DNA of 64,000 bases from Motacilla alba alba (Eukaryota > Chordata > Aves > Passeriformes > Motacillidae): positions 11,280,149-11,344,148 of the forward strand of contig NC_052027.1 of the NCBI RefSeq assembly GCF_015832195.1, in the 5' to 3' direction. This document shows, piece by piece, positions 13,401 to 27,897 of this stretch (positions within the stretch are counted from its first letter, which is position 1; each line of letters opens with the position of its first letter). Below the pieces are notes generated by a model, which saw only the letters and a list, made by a program, of their open reading frames with translations, was not told the origin of the DNA and did not search any database. A program made the position numbers and the translations under genes.

Positions 13401-16400
13401 CCTGGAGCTCTTTGGTGGCTGCAGGGTGGTATCCCAGCTCATCTCTTTCCATGAGAATCCCCACAGCCAAAAGAGAGTTGGAGATGGAAGGCAGAACTAA
13501 GTTTACTCACTAGCTATTTGTTTATAGGATGACTTTTCTCCAGGTTCTTGGAGTTGTCTCACTGCCTAAGGAATTCCACAGTGTGCTGCAGTATCTGAAC
13601 TTTCACCCTGCAATTGCATGCTGTGGTTTCAGCTCCTGTGTGCCCCACACAGGAATAGCATTCCTCACCACTGCCTGGAAGGCAGACAAGCCTGTCTGCT
13701 ACCTTCATTCAGCATCTGGAGAAGGAAAGGCAGGGAAAGGTTTGGGATGGTACCGAGTAGGGAGTCAAAACAGGGATAAAACAGCACTGGCAGTGCTATA
13801 CCAGCCAGGGCAAAGAGCCATCTCCTCTGGGGTCCCCTCTAAGAGGAACCTATAGCTCTCAGCTGGAAAAAAGTGAAAATGCCCACAACCCATTGTAAGC
13901 CTCCCGTCAAAGGAAAGGAAACAGCGAGTGCCATTATTTCCCACAGCTCTGCAGAAAAGTGCTTCAAACCTTCCCTGCTCCAATGCAGTGGGCTCATCCG
14001 GAGGAAGCAGAGAGCAGACTGCTGGGGTTAGTGGGCCCACACCAGCACCAAGGAGCAGTGGTGCTGCTCCATGGGCAAACCAGCTCCAAATAACATTTGC
14101 CAAGGCTTTCCTGACTCCATCCCTGGAGACTGCCCTGAAGCCTGCCCAACCCCAATGTTTGTTGCTCTTCAGAACATTCTTGCATGCTAATGTACGTGAG
14201 CTGTTACTTCACACTTGCAGTGCTACCCTAACTCTTGTTCCTGACATCCTTCTTTGTCATTTTCCCCTCTCAGTTTGACCATGTTCAGTTCTTTTTAATA
14301 TTTCTGTGTAGACCAATCCTTCCCAGTGCTATGAATAAATAAAAGCCTTCTGTTCTCATCAACAAAATGGTCTTTTAACAGTTGCAAGAACAACATAGCA
14401 ATCACTTGGAATAAAAAAAACAAAACAAAAGCAGCTAGTATTCGATGCATTTAAAAATATCTGCTCCAGCTATTTTCTACATTTTAGAAATAAATCCTTC
14501 ATTAAACAGAGAAAGCAGTGAAAAAAAATTAATGGAGAGGAGAAGCACCAGTGGGTGTCTGAGAGGGACCTGCTAACCCATCAGAAATGCTCACCACACA
14601 CAAAGAAGCAGCAGCAGGGCTGCCAAAGCAAGTTGAACTTCAGTTAGAAACATCTAAGGAATGTGAATAAGCTGTTAGAGCTGCAACCTTCCCCTCTGCT
14701 TTGATCTGACATTAAACATAACTCGAGAGTGAGAAACTCAACAGCTTCAAAAAGGGTGAAATGGTCAAAGGTCTTCATGTACCAGGACTCAGGACAGGTA
14801 GAGGGTTTATTCCTCCTGGAGAAAGTAGGATGAAAGTGTATCTGGTGGCTAGGAACTGCCACTAGGTTAGGGCTGAGTATTTCATCCTCCTCATCCTTAT
14901 GTAAAACAGACACAATACCCATAAGTAGCATGAGCAAGTACAAGTGAAAAAGAGGGCTAATTTTAACTATGATTAAAAAGTGTAAGAAAAAAGCAAACAT
15001 TTTTGTGGTCTCTGTATCTTGAAAATGTGTTTCTGACTGCTATTAGTTGACATGTACTTTTGAAGGTGAAATTGTGGTTTTTCTGGGCTCTGGCCACGTA
15101 ATGCAACCATAGTGCATTAGATCTCAGCAAATGAGATGTTACAGGAAGACAGACGAGGATGGCTGGAACATCATGTGCTTTACCAACTCAAAATGCTTGG
15201 TATGAGAAAACAAAGCCACATTCTCTAGCCTTTATTCTTGTTTTCCTTGGCTCTCAGATTTACAGATCCCTAAAATTACTGTGTTAAAACTAAAGGAGTT
15301 GCAATCTGCTGCTGACTGAAGAACTGCAATATCACTCCACTTTGATGAATCCCCCACAGTTATTCTTTCTGAGAGCTTTCCTAAATTGATTGCCAATAAC
15401 CTAATATGTTTGTATCTTTCTTCTGTCATCAGAATCTTGCCCTAATAAAATAATAGTAGTACAGTTATGAAGTTGAAAAGGTGAGATGTTGTTTCAAAAT
15501 ACCTAAACTTGCAGAAATAGCCAGGTGATCCCAGCAGCCTTAATTGAAGCTCATGCTAAGTGAACCCAGAAACCCTCATGAAGCTGCATGCCAAGTGAAC
15601 CCAGAAATCAGGGGAAGCAGTTACCTGCCTGTTAAAAACACCTTTTAAGAGACCACAGGAAAAAAATTGCTGTGTTACACAGAAATTCCATTTTCCTCTT
15701 TCACAGGGCTGATATAAACCAAAGCCATTTAATAATATTAGATGTAAGGTAAGGTTAAGAGGTCTTCTGGAATTCAATTTCCACCGTCACCATGGAAAAT
15801 TTCTAATACATATCTATGAGGTCCAGCAGTCTTGTGATTACAATGAAATATCCCAAAGAGTAAATGTCCAAATGTTCACATACTGAGAAAAGTGAGCCAG
15901 AGGCACCTTACACTAAGGGGCAACACTAAGACACAAACTGGAGTGCACAGTGTTTGTTACTCTGTGAAGCACCTTTTTGGTGAAGCCTTGCATAAGAGGA
16001 AATACTGGCACACAGCAGCCTTTGGCAAGATTTAGAGCCCACGAGTGAGCTCCTACAGAGTCAGCAATAAAAATGGAAATTATTTTTCCTCCTTTTGACT
16101 GAAGGATAGACACAACATAAATCAGTCAAGTCACACATACTCCAAGCCTGGTAACTTCCCGAGTCATTTGGGAAATCTCTCTCGCCACGCCGTGGAACTG
16201 CATTAATGATCTCATGGATAATGCACCTGTATTGGGAATTTTATCCATGAGAATACCAGAACCTGAACAAATATCCAGGTCAGGAAGTCTACACTGAGCT
16301 CACATGACTAAGAGCCATGGTATGAGGTAGGGAACAGACAGCTATTATAGTGCTAACACAATTGAATAATTTATATTATCCAAAGATATCCAAAGGAAAG

Positions 16401-18903
16401 GACACAAAAGGGAACACACTGCTGAAGTGATTTGGAATAGATAAAATATTGGAGGAAAACTTTAAGCTTCCCAGTCTGACCAGAGCAGTTTTAGCAATGG
16501 AGGCATTTATGTCCTTCAGCTTTCACTGGCATTTAGTTCAGGCTGTAATTTGTATTTCATCAAAGTTTATCTTTTGTGGTTGCCTCTTTAAGTGCAAAGA
16601 TTATAATACAGAGCCTAAAAGATGTTAATTGTCTTTCTAACTTCCAGTGAATCAAGGCTCAGTTACATCAGCTCTTTGTGTAACACAACTGTGTTTCCAT
16701 TGTTCTGCTTTCAGGTTCCTTTTCACCCTTTCCACTTTACTGATCAGGAAAATGGAATTGACAAACAAAACTGTAGGTCTGACAGGGAGAACAAAGTTGT
16801 TAACTGACCTGAGAAACCAGATTTGTACTAATTGCACTGTTTAATCCAGCAATACTAGTGTATTAAAAAAAAAAAAAGCCCAAAACACCAATAAATACTT
16901 GTTTCTCTAGTGAAAAAGATGTTCAAGGAAAAAGAGAGCAAATAGTCACACAGCACAAAACATGCCTGACAGGAACATGCACCTCAAAGACCCTTCTCCA
17001 TCAACAGAGGAGGCATTCTCTGCATCAAACCCACGCAGTAAATAAATGTTTTATCATTTCTTCTCAGTTTGTCACTTCAATTAATGCTATTTTAACTCTA
17101 CTTCTTAAAACCCTTATCAAGCTTTATGTGAATGAAGAACTAAGGCATGGTTTTAAACACGCACAGAGAGCAACTGCAATCCCTCACAGGCTCGTGGAGA
17201 CTGAAGTTGCTTGTGTGTCCTGGAGCTCAGTGACTTTTTGTATGGACTGGCTGTGGTCTGCTAACAGCAGCTGCAGGGTGAGCAGCATGGGCCTGTTCCA
17301 TCCCCCTCCCATGAACTCCATGCCATACAGACAAACAGAGGGGGATGGAGACACTTCCTACTGAGATTACTGCAGACTCCTGCTAGCCTACCTCCAGCTC
17401 AGAAGGAAGTGCATCAAAATGAATGAATCAACACTCAGAAACACTCTGCCTACACAGGGAGAAAGACACCTAGGTGCTGAGTTAGGATACTTCTGCACAG
17501 GTCAACTCTCTCTGCAAAGCCAGCCTCAAAAACAGCATGTGATCAATTGTGCCAAAAAAAAAAGTCACAGAAGTTTTATTTATTTTCCTTATAAACTGTC
17601 TTGAGGGTTAGATATTCTCTTTTCAGAGAAAATATAGGGGTCATTTCTGCATATCTAGTGCAGTGCTGTGACCAAAAGTGAGTCACAAAAGCAAGAGCAA
17701 GGGAAAGCCTTGGTACCAAGATTAAGTAAGGTTTTGCCTTTCCTCTCACAGATAAATGGTGCAATGACTCATGTAGATTCAGGATTCAAACTCAAGTTAA
17801 ACAGTCCTGTCTTTGAGGAGACCTTGGGGGCAGGTTTTAGTCTTGGCTTCAGCCAAGTAAATTGCAGCATACTTCCCAATGTCAGTGGATAATCTGCCCA
17901 AAGGACATCAGATTTACACCAAGATTCATCCCATTTCAACCTGTCAGCTCAGAATCTGGCCTTGCATTTTGTCTGCTCTCATCATCAATCCCATCGATTC
18001 ATTTTGCTGATACTGATACTGATGGAGTGGCTCTCACAGGGAGCAGTCATCTGCAATGATAAAATCAAAGCAAAGATCTCCAAGCACAAGGAAGTTATGA
18101 AGTTGCAAGGGTTTATGTGTGACAGGAGGCTACCAGAGAACCAGGATGGGTGGCTCAAATATGTTGCTGGGATGTCCTGGTCCACGCACTGCAGGAGACC
18201 TGGTGACACCCAGCACATCTCCATCACAGCATGGGGCACAGAGCAGAGACCTTCAAGCAAGAAGAGGCAGGGACAGTTAAGCGTGCCTGGCCCAGCACTG
18301 CCCCACCCTGCTGGCTGAGGGCCAAAGGGGTGCTGCTGTGTTGCCACAGCCTTGCACCCTTTTCAGAGGGTTTCCCTCAGAGCTGAGGCATGCACAGCCA
18401 GCTCCAGCCTCTCTGCTGGACTGTGGAGATGTGCTCAAAGGTGTCTGTGATGTGTTCTGCTGGACTGTGGAGATGTGCTCAAAGGTGTCTTCTTGCCTCT
18501 CCATGTCTCAAGGGTGCAGCTGTCTCATTGTATCAGTATACGAAAGCTATGCTGACATTTCAGCCTCCTATCTGGGATCACTTAGGACATTGACTGAAAT
18601 CAGCAGAAATGGCTCCTAGTCCCACTTCCACAGTGGGAAATACCACTTCGCCCCCAAGAGACAGGTGAAGAAGAAATAATCCTGTAGAGTGAGGTCAAAA
18701 GGCTAAGGAAAACTCCAAGCAAACAGGGATAGCTTTTACAGATTCAATATGCAGATCTCGACAAAGCAACAGATAATCCTTTTTTCTTTTATGTCTGGTT
18801 GTAAATATTTTATTGGCTCTTCTCTCACTGCTGAGTAGCTGTAATGGCATTTACTTCAGCAAAGGCCTGAGCTGCTGTAAATCAAGTACAGTTTTTTACT
18901 CAC
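10401..18903. other. MGLL intron (right part), no exon recognised
   Basis: The intron continues up to the splice donor at 18898-18903. Apart from the small tandem duplication at 18413-18490 I see only single-copy-looking DNA, A-rich runs (for example near 16864) and weak MIR-like text around 16720-16770. A stretch on the minus strand near 11500-11523 reads as a splice-acceptor-like AG followed by codons for VGHSM, but the following codons do not resemble the lipase, so I do not call it an exon. Confidence 0.5.
18413..18490. repeat. 44 bp period tandem duplication
   Basis: A 34 bp block beginning CTGCTGGACTGTGGAGATGT occurs at 18413-18446 and again, without a mismatch, at 18457-18490. A 10 bp spacer separates them, giving a period of 44 bp. 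The perfect identity suggests a recent local duplication inside the intron. No function is apparent. Confidence 0.9.
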
Positions 18904-19010
18904 CATGGTCATGGGCAAACACAAACAAGTTGAGTCCTGTCAGCTTCTGGGCCAAGTCATCGTAGCGGCCGCAGTGCTCCCCAGCGCCATGGGCGATGAA
19001 CACGAGGGCC
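18904..19010 (-). CDS. MGLL: MGLL internal coding exon (oxyanion-hole exon), residues 42-78
   Basis: This 107 bp exon encodes 35 whole codons plus one base at each end. It carries [17 protein letters not shown] and ends in VFAHDH, the characteristic N-terminal alpha/beta-hydrolase segment of monoglyceride lipase. That enzyme hydrolyses 2-monoacylglycerols, including the endocannabinoid 2-arachidonoylglycerol, to free fatty acid and glycerol at membranes. The HGAGEH motif supplies the oxyanion-hole alanine (Ala51 in human numbering, the same position here). The acceptor is CTCCATTCAG just above 19010 and the donor is GTGAGT at 18898-18903. The first G completes the Arg codon begun by the exon at 38532, and the last G begins the Val codon of the next exon, so the phases agree at both ends. 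A longer open frame runs upstream to about 19087, but those residues do not match the lipase and belong to the intron. Confidence 0.95.
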
Positions 19011-20640
19011 CTGAATGGAGCATCAACGTACAAATCATTAACGTGGCAATCACCCTGCAAATGCTGCAGAGCTGCAAGGGAAACCATTCAATTCAGCAAC
19101 AGCATTTCAGACATCAGCAAACACCAGGCAGGTACAGAATTTGCAGTTTGAATACAGGGGAAACCATTGTCACCCTGGCCTGCCATGGACCTGGCCTTCA
19201 AGAGGTTGTTGTAGGATGGGTTCCAGGGAAGGCAACTGCTCATGGGCCAGAGTCACCATGGTCTTCTGCAAGTTCAAGATGCAGGTGGGCCTCAGCATCA
19301 GTCCTGAGCTGGATATCTCCATGGGGGCTTGAGGCTCTACATGCCTCCTGCAGTATAAGTGATGCCATCTGTTTATTTTGGGACTGGTATCTCTCTGTGA
19401 TTCAAATACCAACACTGTCCTTAACTTTATAGCTTCAAACATTGCCTGATGCTCCAGAACACTCAAAAGTGGAATTTCAGCCAAAGAATAGGTCTCCAGC
19501 ACTTTGCTGGGAGTTTGGAATTTTATCTTTTGACCCATTTATGATAATTTTACCATTCCAGTTTCTGCCCCAAAACAGTTGCTTCACTTCTATGATTAAA
19601 GTGACTCTTACATAGCCACTGTGCAGACAGAGATAATAAAAAACCAGTCTAATAGACACTTATTTCTGCAAATACTTATCTTTGAATATTCCAGTTTTAT
19701 GAATAATACCTTACTTTTATTGGAATGTCATGAAATGAAAGTGACTGAACTTGAACCTCCCCAGTGTTTCTGCTAGATAAAATTAGTACAGACTTGGGCT
19801 AGAACGGTAGCAGAAATAGCAACGAGATTACAGAAGTTCTGCTGGATTTGACAGGTGACTATTTAAAATCCACTTTTAGCAACATAAACATAACTTGTTT
19901 GTTTAAAAGGACCATTTGTCATTGCAACATCAGCAACCACAAAACCATTTGAAGGCTACAAGTTTGACATTTTCAGTATATGAACAATGAAATATTACAA
20001 GAACCGACAACATAAAATAATGACAGCAGTTAACAGCTAGGGAATTCCTCAACTTTATCTTAATTGAGGTTTTGAATACCTTTTTACTCAGTGTATTCAC
20101 AGCAATGAACTGCTTAGGTCTTAATGTATTTAAACTTAAAAAACACATTGGATGATGTAGAAACTCCTGTCCTAGCTCTTTAATTAGCACCTGCTTTAAA
20201 GCATTTGCCCAGCTGGACAATTTAAAAGAACATCCATCCAGACCAGAAGGACTGCACAGAGTCCACTGCAAACACAAAAGCAAGAAGGCAAAGATGTTTT
20301 AGTATCTAACACCAATTAGCAAGGGTGACATTAGGTCATGTACCATATTTAACTTGCCGTGCCTTACAAATCCTCTTTAGTGTCACTGAAGGTTGCAAAA
20401 CAATCCGTGTGGAGCAGTCATTCCTTCCTTTGCCATTGTCCCTGATCAATTGATTTGTCAAGTTATCAATGTATCTGACAGACAGACTGATTTTTGGAGT
20501 GCAGGATCTATTATTATACCTCCAAATACTGAGGAAAGTGAGACATTGCTTACCCAGTGGAGAATATTAACTTTCTTCCTGTGGGCCCATTGCCCTGATA
20601 TGCAACAGACTCAGCCAGGCTAAGTCTCTCTGCCATACCT

Positions 20641-20670
20641 ACTCCCATTCCTCCTACTCCCATTCCTCCT
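20641..20670. repeat. 15 bp tandem duplication
   Basis: ACTCCCATTCCTCCT occurs twice head to tail without mismatch, followed by a partial third copy. It is a small slippage product in the intron. Confidence 0.85.
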
Positions 20671-23600
20671 ACTACCTTCAAGCTTGACAGCTTCCTTGCT
20701 CAATGTCTTACTTAAGCTCTTTAGGGGACCTATATTTGTTTCTGCTGACTAGGCACAGAGATAAAGAGGCAACTTGGCTGACTGAATAAAGTCCTTCATT
20801 TCTCAGAGAAATATTATTTGAATTTATGCACTAAATGGCACTAAGTGAATGAAACCTAATGGGAAGCTGGCAAAGAGATCTCTTCCAGGAAATTCTTAGT
20901 TCTTCATCCCTGAGAGAGCAAAGCCCTTGTTTTGCTTTTATTCACACTGTTGCAGCATCCTTCTAGATGCTAAGAGCCCTCACTTTATGTGAAACCAAGA
21001 TAAAAAAGATAAAAAACCCAAAGCTTCAGAGAGGCAAGGTGTTCCTGTGACCTTTTCTCCCACCTGGAACAGAATTTCCAGGTGTCATAGAACTGAGCCT
21101 TTGCACACCACAGGGAACAGACCTGGGTTATTATTTGTCTGCAAAATGCTGAATAAAATCCCTGAGCCGGTTTGTGCCTTAAGAGGTCTAATGACAATAG
21201 CTGTTGAAACGACTTAGATACTTTTGAAACTTTTGTCCTATCAATAATCATAAACAAAGCATAAAATTTCCAATTTGTTACACTGAAACAAAATCAGCCT
21301 GTCCTGTTGTTCAATAAAAAGTGAGAGTGGCTTTACTGACTAAAAACTAGGTCACATCTACACAGCTGTTTAGCTCCAGCTTTCAGGTCTGAGCACAAGG
21401 GCCACATATTGAACACAACCTTCAAAAACTGAAATTATTATAAGTATCATCTGAACAAGCATTGAAGGATTTGGCTCTTTCACTTAATCTCCAATTTTCC
21501 ATTACAAAGTAAGTTTAGATTTGGCAAATAATACCTGAAGGCAGTGTAACAAATATGATTTAACGTATTTTCACTTGCAAGCTGCCAAGAAAATACAACA
21601 AACTATTAGATTGACTGACAGCAATTCTTTCCTGTATGTAAACATTTTTGCAGATATCCCTGCTCTTAAGTCACAGTATTCTCCTTCCTTACCACAATGG
21701 CTGGAATAACAGATAATCAGAGATTGCTTTCAACAGAGGCATTTAAAATTAATATGGATCCTGCAGTGTTTGTGGTTTTGCAGGACTGTGATGCTTTCCT
21801 GTGCAGTCTCAATGAGAATTTTGTTCAAAAAAGGCTTGTATCAAACTGGTAACAGGGAGAAATTTCTTCACCTCCAGCTCTTGCAGTTGTGATGCTGAAA
21901 TCCTTGGAAATTTGCACCTAGCAGGTAGAAAATGTGCACAGCTGCAACGCTCTCTGCAAAGCGACCTGCGCCTGGATCCCTGCTAGTTCTGATGTCTCTG
22001 ACCACAGGCACAGAAAGCTCATGGAGCTTTGGATGCTTCAGCTGGTTTTGGCTGGTGGAGCTGTGATTGCTGAACACCTCGAAATAGCAAGGCTTTGGCA
22101 CCTGCCCAGGGCAGCAGCTCCTCCCCCAGCAGCAGGACTCCCCCGCCTCGCCGGGCTGTGTCTGAACACAAAGCCAAGGTGTGAGCGGGGCGTGACTGAG
22201 TCCCACGCTCCTGCTCTCACCCAGCTCTGCAACAGCAATTACGGGCTATTAGAGGAAACCACTTTATTGCCTGCCGTTTGCAAAAGCAACAGATGGTTTT
22301 TGTAGATTCCTGCCCTTCCCATAGCCTTTATCACCTCCTCCTCCTGCCCCCATCCCCACTGCAGGTTTCTGCCTCCTGGTACTGCACAGCTTGACAGATG
22401 CAGTTGCTTATTACAACAAGAAGGCAGAATAATATTTGTCTTTAATATTCAAATCAACTACTGGCTGTGTTTAGTCCTCTTCCAAGAGGAGGTGATATGC
22501 ACCCGTGACCTGTCCCTGCTCCCACATCTCCCCTGACTGGTATCAGTCCCTCCTATATTGCAGCTGCAGCCTGTTTAACTTTGTGAAACACAGCAATGCC
22601 ACACCTGCAGTTAATACAAAGCACCTGCAAATACCCTGTCCTTTATTAGGGAGGGTGGGGATTGTGGAGGCCAGGCTGCAACAGTCAGTGTGCACAAAGC
22701 CACGTGAAGGAGTTATTCTCTTCTGTCCTTCCTCTTGGAGAGGTTACCAGCTGATCCAAGTTTTAGCCGTGTCCAAGCCTTCCCTATTTCTCACTGTAGC
22801 TTCACATCCACTGATATTTCTCTTCTTGTGTGGGCAGCAGCTTTGCAGGCAGGGTCATGCTTTAGGTTGCAGCTCTAGGTAGAAAGGCAGTACCAGGTTT
22901 AAAGGTTCTCACTTTCTCTTTTGCTGTCTTTTTTTGACATTTGTTCAGAGATACAATTCCACAGTCAACTGGAAAATAATTCTAGGGAAAATAAGTTGTA
23001 GCTCTGGACTTACACTCATGAGCAAGAGCTCTCTTAAACCAAGACTGTTAGAAGAAAAATACACTGAAAGCACACCCAAAAACCTGCTGTGCTGTGACAC
23101 TTTGCAGGCCTTAAACACCACTCAGGGCTTGGGTCCTGCTGGGCATAAGACCCATGTTCTTGCTTTGCTTTCAACAAAATTCATGTTGAAACTGAGCTAG
23201 ACAAAGAAGGCTGCAAGCAGGATAGTGTGACTTTAACATCTTGTGTTCTCTGGGGACAGAGCCACTTCTCTGGGACCCCTTGCATGCTCTTTTATTGCCA
23301 GAAAATAACCCAAAACATTAGGGCTGAACCAAAGAACGGAAGACAAGCTTCCTATGACTGCATATATGAAAAATGCAATCTTTCCCCCCTATTCAAAAGC
23401 ATCCCTCTTAAAAATAATATTTAAGTACTTGCGTTAACCTCAGGAAACTTTCTTCAACACATGAAAGTCAACAGGACTCTCCAAGTACAGGATGAAAGTT
23501 AAAAAAGGATTTATAAATGCTGTGCGGAATAAGGACTGATTTAATCACATGCAGAAGTGATTTCCTGAATCAAGCCCTCACAACTTAAGCTACTACCATG

Positions 23601-26600
23601 ATATTCTATGTTAGGCAACTGTGCTTTTCATTTGGTCTTATGGATGTTGTTACCAGAACTAGATCAGCTTTAACAAAGAACACCTGACTTGCACAGTTTT
23701 GAATTCCAGACGCTAAATTCCTAAAGTAATTTTTAAAAACAAACTGACAGGAAAGCTTTGAGCCAGCTAAGCTGCCAGAAAAATGACTGGCTTAAGTACT
23801 ACATTTTGTTGTGTTGTTTGAGCTGATTTATCAGTTCCTTTGTAGCTGAACAATTAACTTTTATTTACCAAAAACTGGTGACGTTGTTAGACAAGCAAGT
23901 GGATAGTCACAGATCTTTTAGTGTGTTAAAAATGTTATGTGTGTATTTTGCTTCCAAAGTATATTATAATGGAAAGTCACTGGAGGGTGTTCATTCTTGT
24001 GTTAGCTGGGTGAATGGGCCTCACTATAAGGATTAACTATCTATCATATTATAAGATTTGTTGGGGTTTAAGTGTCAATCTAATTTTCTCCCCTTGGCAT
24101 TTGCTTAAAGGTTACAAAAAACATCCAGCTAATAATTTACAAGAACGTGTAATGAAGAATAAAATTTTTTGTGATCTAAACTATTGATCTTTTCCTTTTC
24201 TGGAGGGTTCTTCAGGCCCTTGCTTTGGGTGTAAGACCCGAAGTTTGGAAGGAGGCTGTCTCTGTCTCTGCTCTTTGAGTCAGTTTTTGCATTCTTTTTT
24301 CTGGAGGTGATTTGTGCCCCAAGACAGCCCTGAAAAAACTTGGGCCATGTGTAGGGGTTACAAAAAGCTATAGCAATCTCACTTGTGTTATGAATGCTTG
24401 TGACCTACACACTTAGCCATGAGTTCAGCCTAGTGTCTCCAGTTAGACAGGAATATTTATGGAGCCAGGTGTGTCCCTTCATGCCATTCTTCTGCCTCTA
24501 GGAAACATCTGAGTTATGTCCCCCTGAAGGTGCAAGAGGGAGTGACTTGTCTCCCAAGTCCAATCCATGTTTCAAGGGGGCATTACACCCAAGGGCGTTT
24601 CTTGCTCTCTTGCTCAGGTTTTTGCCTGAGCCCCTTAGCCATTCTTAGCCTCTACCCTACTGCCCCACAGCTTTGCCATGCAGGCCCAGGCCCTGGGGAG
24701 TCACCTCTCTCCAGCAGCTCTATCACTATTTTTCCCAGTTCAGGGAAAAAAGCAAATCAGAATGTCAATAGCCTGGAGCTGAGTCTCTATCAACCTTCTC
24801 TCAAAATCACAGACCATACAGCATTAGCATGGATACCTCACAGAGCTCTGGATCTGGAGGAGTTTATCTCTGGGGTTTAACTTAGAAAAACCTTTATGCA
24901 TGAAAGAACATGTCAGAGGAACCTGCACTGTGCTCACAATACACAATTTCTGCTTGACTGTACAGAGCTTATGAGGGTTGAGGGTTCTGTACATTTGTGT
25001 TTGATGTGGTTTGATCTAGACTAGTAGAATCAGTAGCTTTATTCCTGTCCAGATCTTAAATTGGCAATTAAAAAATAAGCCTCTTCAGCAAGCTCTGCTT
25101 CCTGCTTTCTTTCCTCATTTCCTCAGGGTTGGAAGCTCCCATGCAAGCCCCTCCAAAGGGGCTGCTGTTAGCTTAAGCACCATCTTGCTGTTTTACACCA
25201 TAGAGATTTAGGGCTCAGTCTTAAAATCTGTGCCTGTTCCTGTGAGCAACCCTCTTGCAACATGTCTGCAAGCCTGGCCTCATCATACATCTCAAAATCA
25301 CAACCCCTCACAAGAACAGAGTTAGGAGGACATTTCAGAACTGCCATCTTCTGAAACTGTCCAGAAGGAGTAACATGGCTAAGTTTTCCAACCACCTCAG
25401 AAAGTGCAGACATCATAAAACAGCAGAGCAGAGACAGATCCGGTTAGTACAAATATATTTCATAACAAAAGGTTCAACAGGATCCAGCTACAGCCAGCAC
25501 AAAACAATGTGCAGAAATAGTTTAAGGTGATTTATTGTAGTTTTTCAAAAAGAAAGCCCTCACTGAGAATAACTCATGAGCAGTCTAATACAGGGAGAAG
25601 AGAGGAAGGAAATTTCAGGAGGGGGTGGGAGAGAAAGAATTATTGGGTCCTTGCAACTGCATAGCTCTGGCTAAATCTCTGCAAAGTTAACTGTTAAGAT
25701 CAGCTGTATTTAGTTTCAAGGAGGCTTTGCAGTAATATTTTAGGGGATATGAAGCTGAGTTCAGAGGTGAAATGCCTGGTGTGTAGCTTAAAATTCATGG
25801 GTTGGATCTTCCCACCCCGTTCTTGAATAAAAGTGAGGAGGAGGGATTCTAGGGTTACATGGACTGCCCTGGGGAGGCACTCCTCCACTTTGATATCAGA
25901 GATGGGATTTGCCTTGGCAGAACTGCCTGCCAGACCTGCTGCTCTGAACCTGCAAGACAGACAAGATCCCTGGGGACATGGGGAACCCATGGCTGGGTCT
26001 GAGCTTTCCTGTGGCTGCTGCCCTTCTACAGAGTGCAGGAAGCTTTGAAAGAAGGATTATAACTTCTGCTTCCAACAAGAAAAGGGGTAGGCATTGCCAC
26101 ACACACAAGACCAAGAAAGGGATGATGTGGGGGGACAGAACTGCCCCAGGACCTGACTGGGAGGAATGCTGGAACTGGACATCCCAGTTCTGTGCTTTGC
26201 TCTGCTTCAGCCCTTGCTCAGTACAAGGGTTACAAGGGAGATAAAATGGAGGTCATATCTCCCAAGGGGAGCTACAGGGATTGATGCACAAAGTAGTCAG
26301 TGTCTGTCTAAAAAAACTGTGCAAAACATTCCTTAAATAGAAGACATCAGCTGCAAAATTCAAGTCAACCTGAAACCACCCCCAAATTTTTTAGATTAGC
26401 TTTAGGGTGTGGAGGGAGAATATGGCAAGAAATGAAAGAGTTTCTGGCACAGATCCCCTTGGAAATCAGGAAAAATAAAGTACTTCTGGTTAGTTTTATT
26501 AAAAATTCATTTTGACTTGGAAGCACAGCCACTGCAGATGAGTGATGGCTGCAGGGCCACCGTTCTCAATGGAGCACCAACAGACAGGGAGTAAGAGCAA

Positions 26601-27897
26601 GAACAGTTTTCACAGACTCTCCCTCCTCTTCACTTGCCCTGAATGTTTAATGATTTCCACAGGGACACAAATGACTGTTTAGCCAGTCATGTAGCAGTTT
26701 CTTCTTGAAATCAAAATGCAGACACTGCCTAGTGAGCCAAAGCCTTGGAAATAGAAAAGTCTGTGTGGTGAGATGGACTGTCCTTTCCAAGCATGAGAAA
26801 GCTGCAGTTGAAGGGCAAGAAGCTTCTGCACTGTCACTATCACTGAAACTCAGCATTACTCACTAGTTCAGTACTACACCTGCTCTCTGAACAAAAAGGG
26901 TTTTTTTTAATATAAAAGTATGTCTCTGTTTCAAAGTAGCTGTGCAAAACCAGTTCCTTTTTACTGAACTCCCTTGAAGTCTTGGCATATTCAGAGCATT
27001 GGAACCTGTTCCAGTGACAAGTCATTATTGCTGCTGTAAGTTCATAGCCTGAAATCCAACTCAACCCTAATAGAAGGGAAGCTTCCTAGAAAGGAACAAG
27101 GTGTGTTTCATTAAGGGATGAGCTCAAGCCATGCAAGAATGCTCCTTACATGGCATCCCAGCCACATTTTTACAATTTAATCTCACATTTTGGCATAGCA
27201 CAGAGGATGGAAATAGACAGCAGTATTCAGTTATTGAGGTGAGGAGTTTTAGATACGCCTCTGTAGCTTCCAAATGATGGAAATTATTTTATTTAGTTAA
27301 GCCATCCCCCTGGTTAGATCCACACAAGCACATTGTAACGTTTAAGTCCTTAGGAACATGCTGCTTGCTTGGTTGTTTTAAAATATCTGTTAAGAAGGGC
27401 TTGTGGCTTGAGACAAATAATCAAGTGCTCCAGAGAATACCACATCTAAAGGTTAAGTGGCACCTGCTGAAGTCCTCTAAGACAAGTCTGCAAGCTTCTT
27501 CTGACCTCAGTTCTTTTGCAAGGAATTTTTCATGCTGGATATCACTCATAGTCTGAGCCCAGATGCACCAGAGGTTCTTCATAGTTAATCCCCCCCACAA
27601 ATCAATGGCTCTTAAAAATGGGCTTTTCCATGGATCAGACTCTAGCCATGAATGATCACCTCCAGTCTCAGGCTGCTATTTCAGGGAGTGAGTGGTTCAG
27701 ACAACTCATGACCAGTAATACTGAAAAAGTTGTTTCAGGAAGAATTCAGCTCAGCACCCCAGCACCTGTGCAGGGAAGAGGCTGAAAAGCATGCACCTGG
27801 CACAAGAGGGTCAGAACATTTCTGAGCTATTCCTGCATGACTGAAGAGCTTTGATCAGGCATTTGGGGCTTATGTGAGCAAATCTTCACTAGCTTGG

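Noticed and set aside
19011..19087. Upstream extension of the MGLL exon as open coding sequence
   Set aside because: The extra residues do not resemble the lipase, while the CTCCATTCAG acceptor at 19011 restores perfect phase with the exon at 38532.
24059..24560. TGTTGGGGTTTAAG start that could be an ERVL-type LTR
   Set aside because: No matching CA-ending border, poly(A) signal in a sensible place, second LTR or target duplication could be found.
25168..25416. 82-codon minus-strand frame with a protein-like look
   Set aside because: No recognisable domain, no splice sites in frame, and such lengths are common by chance here.
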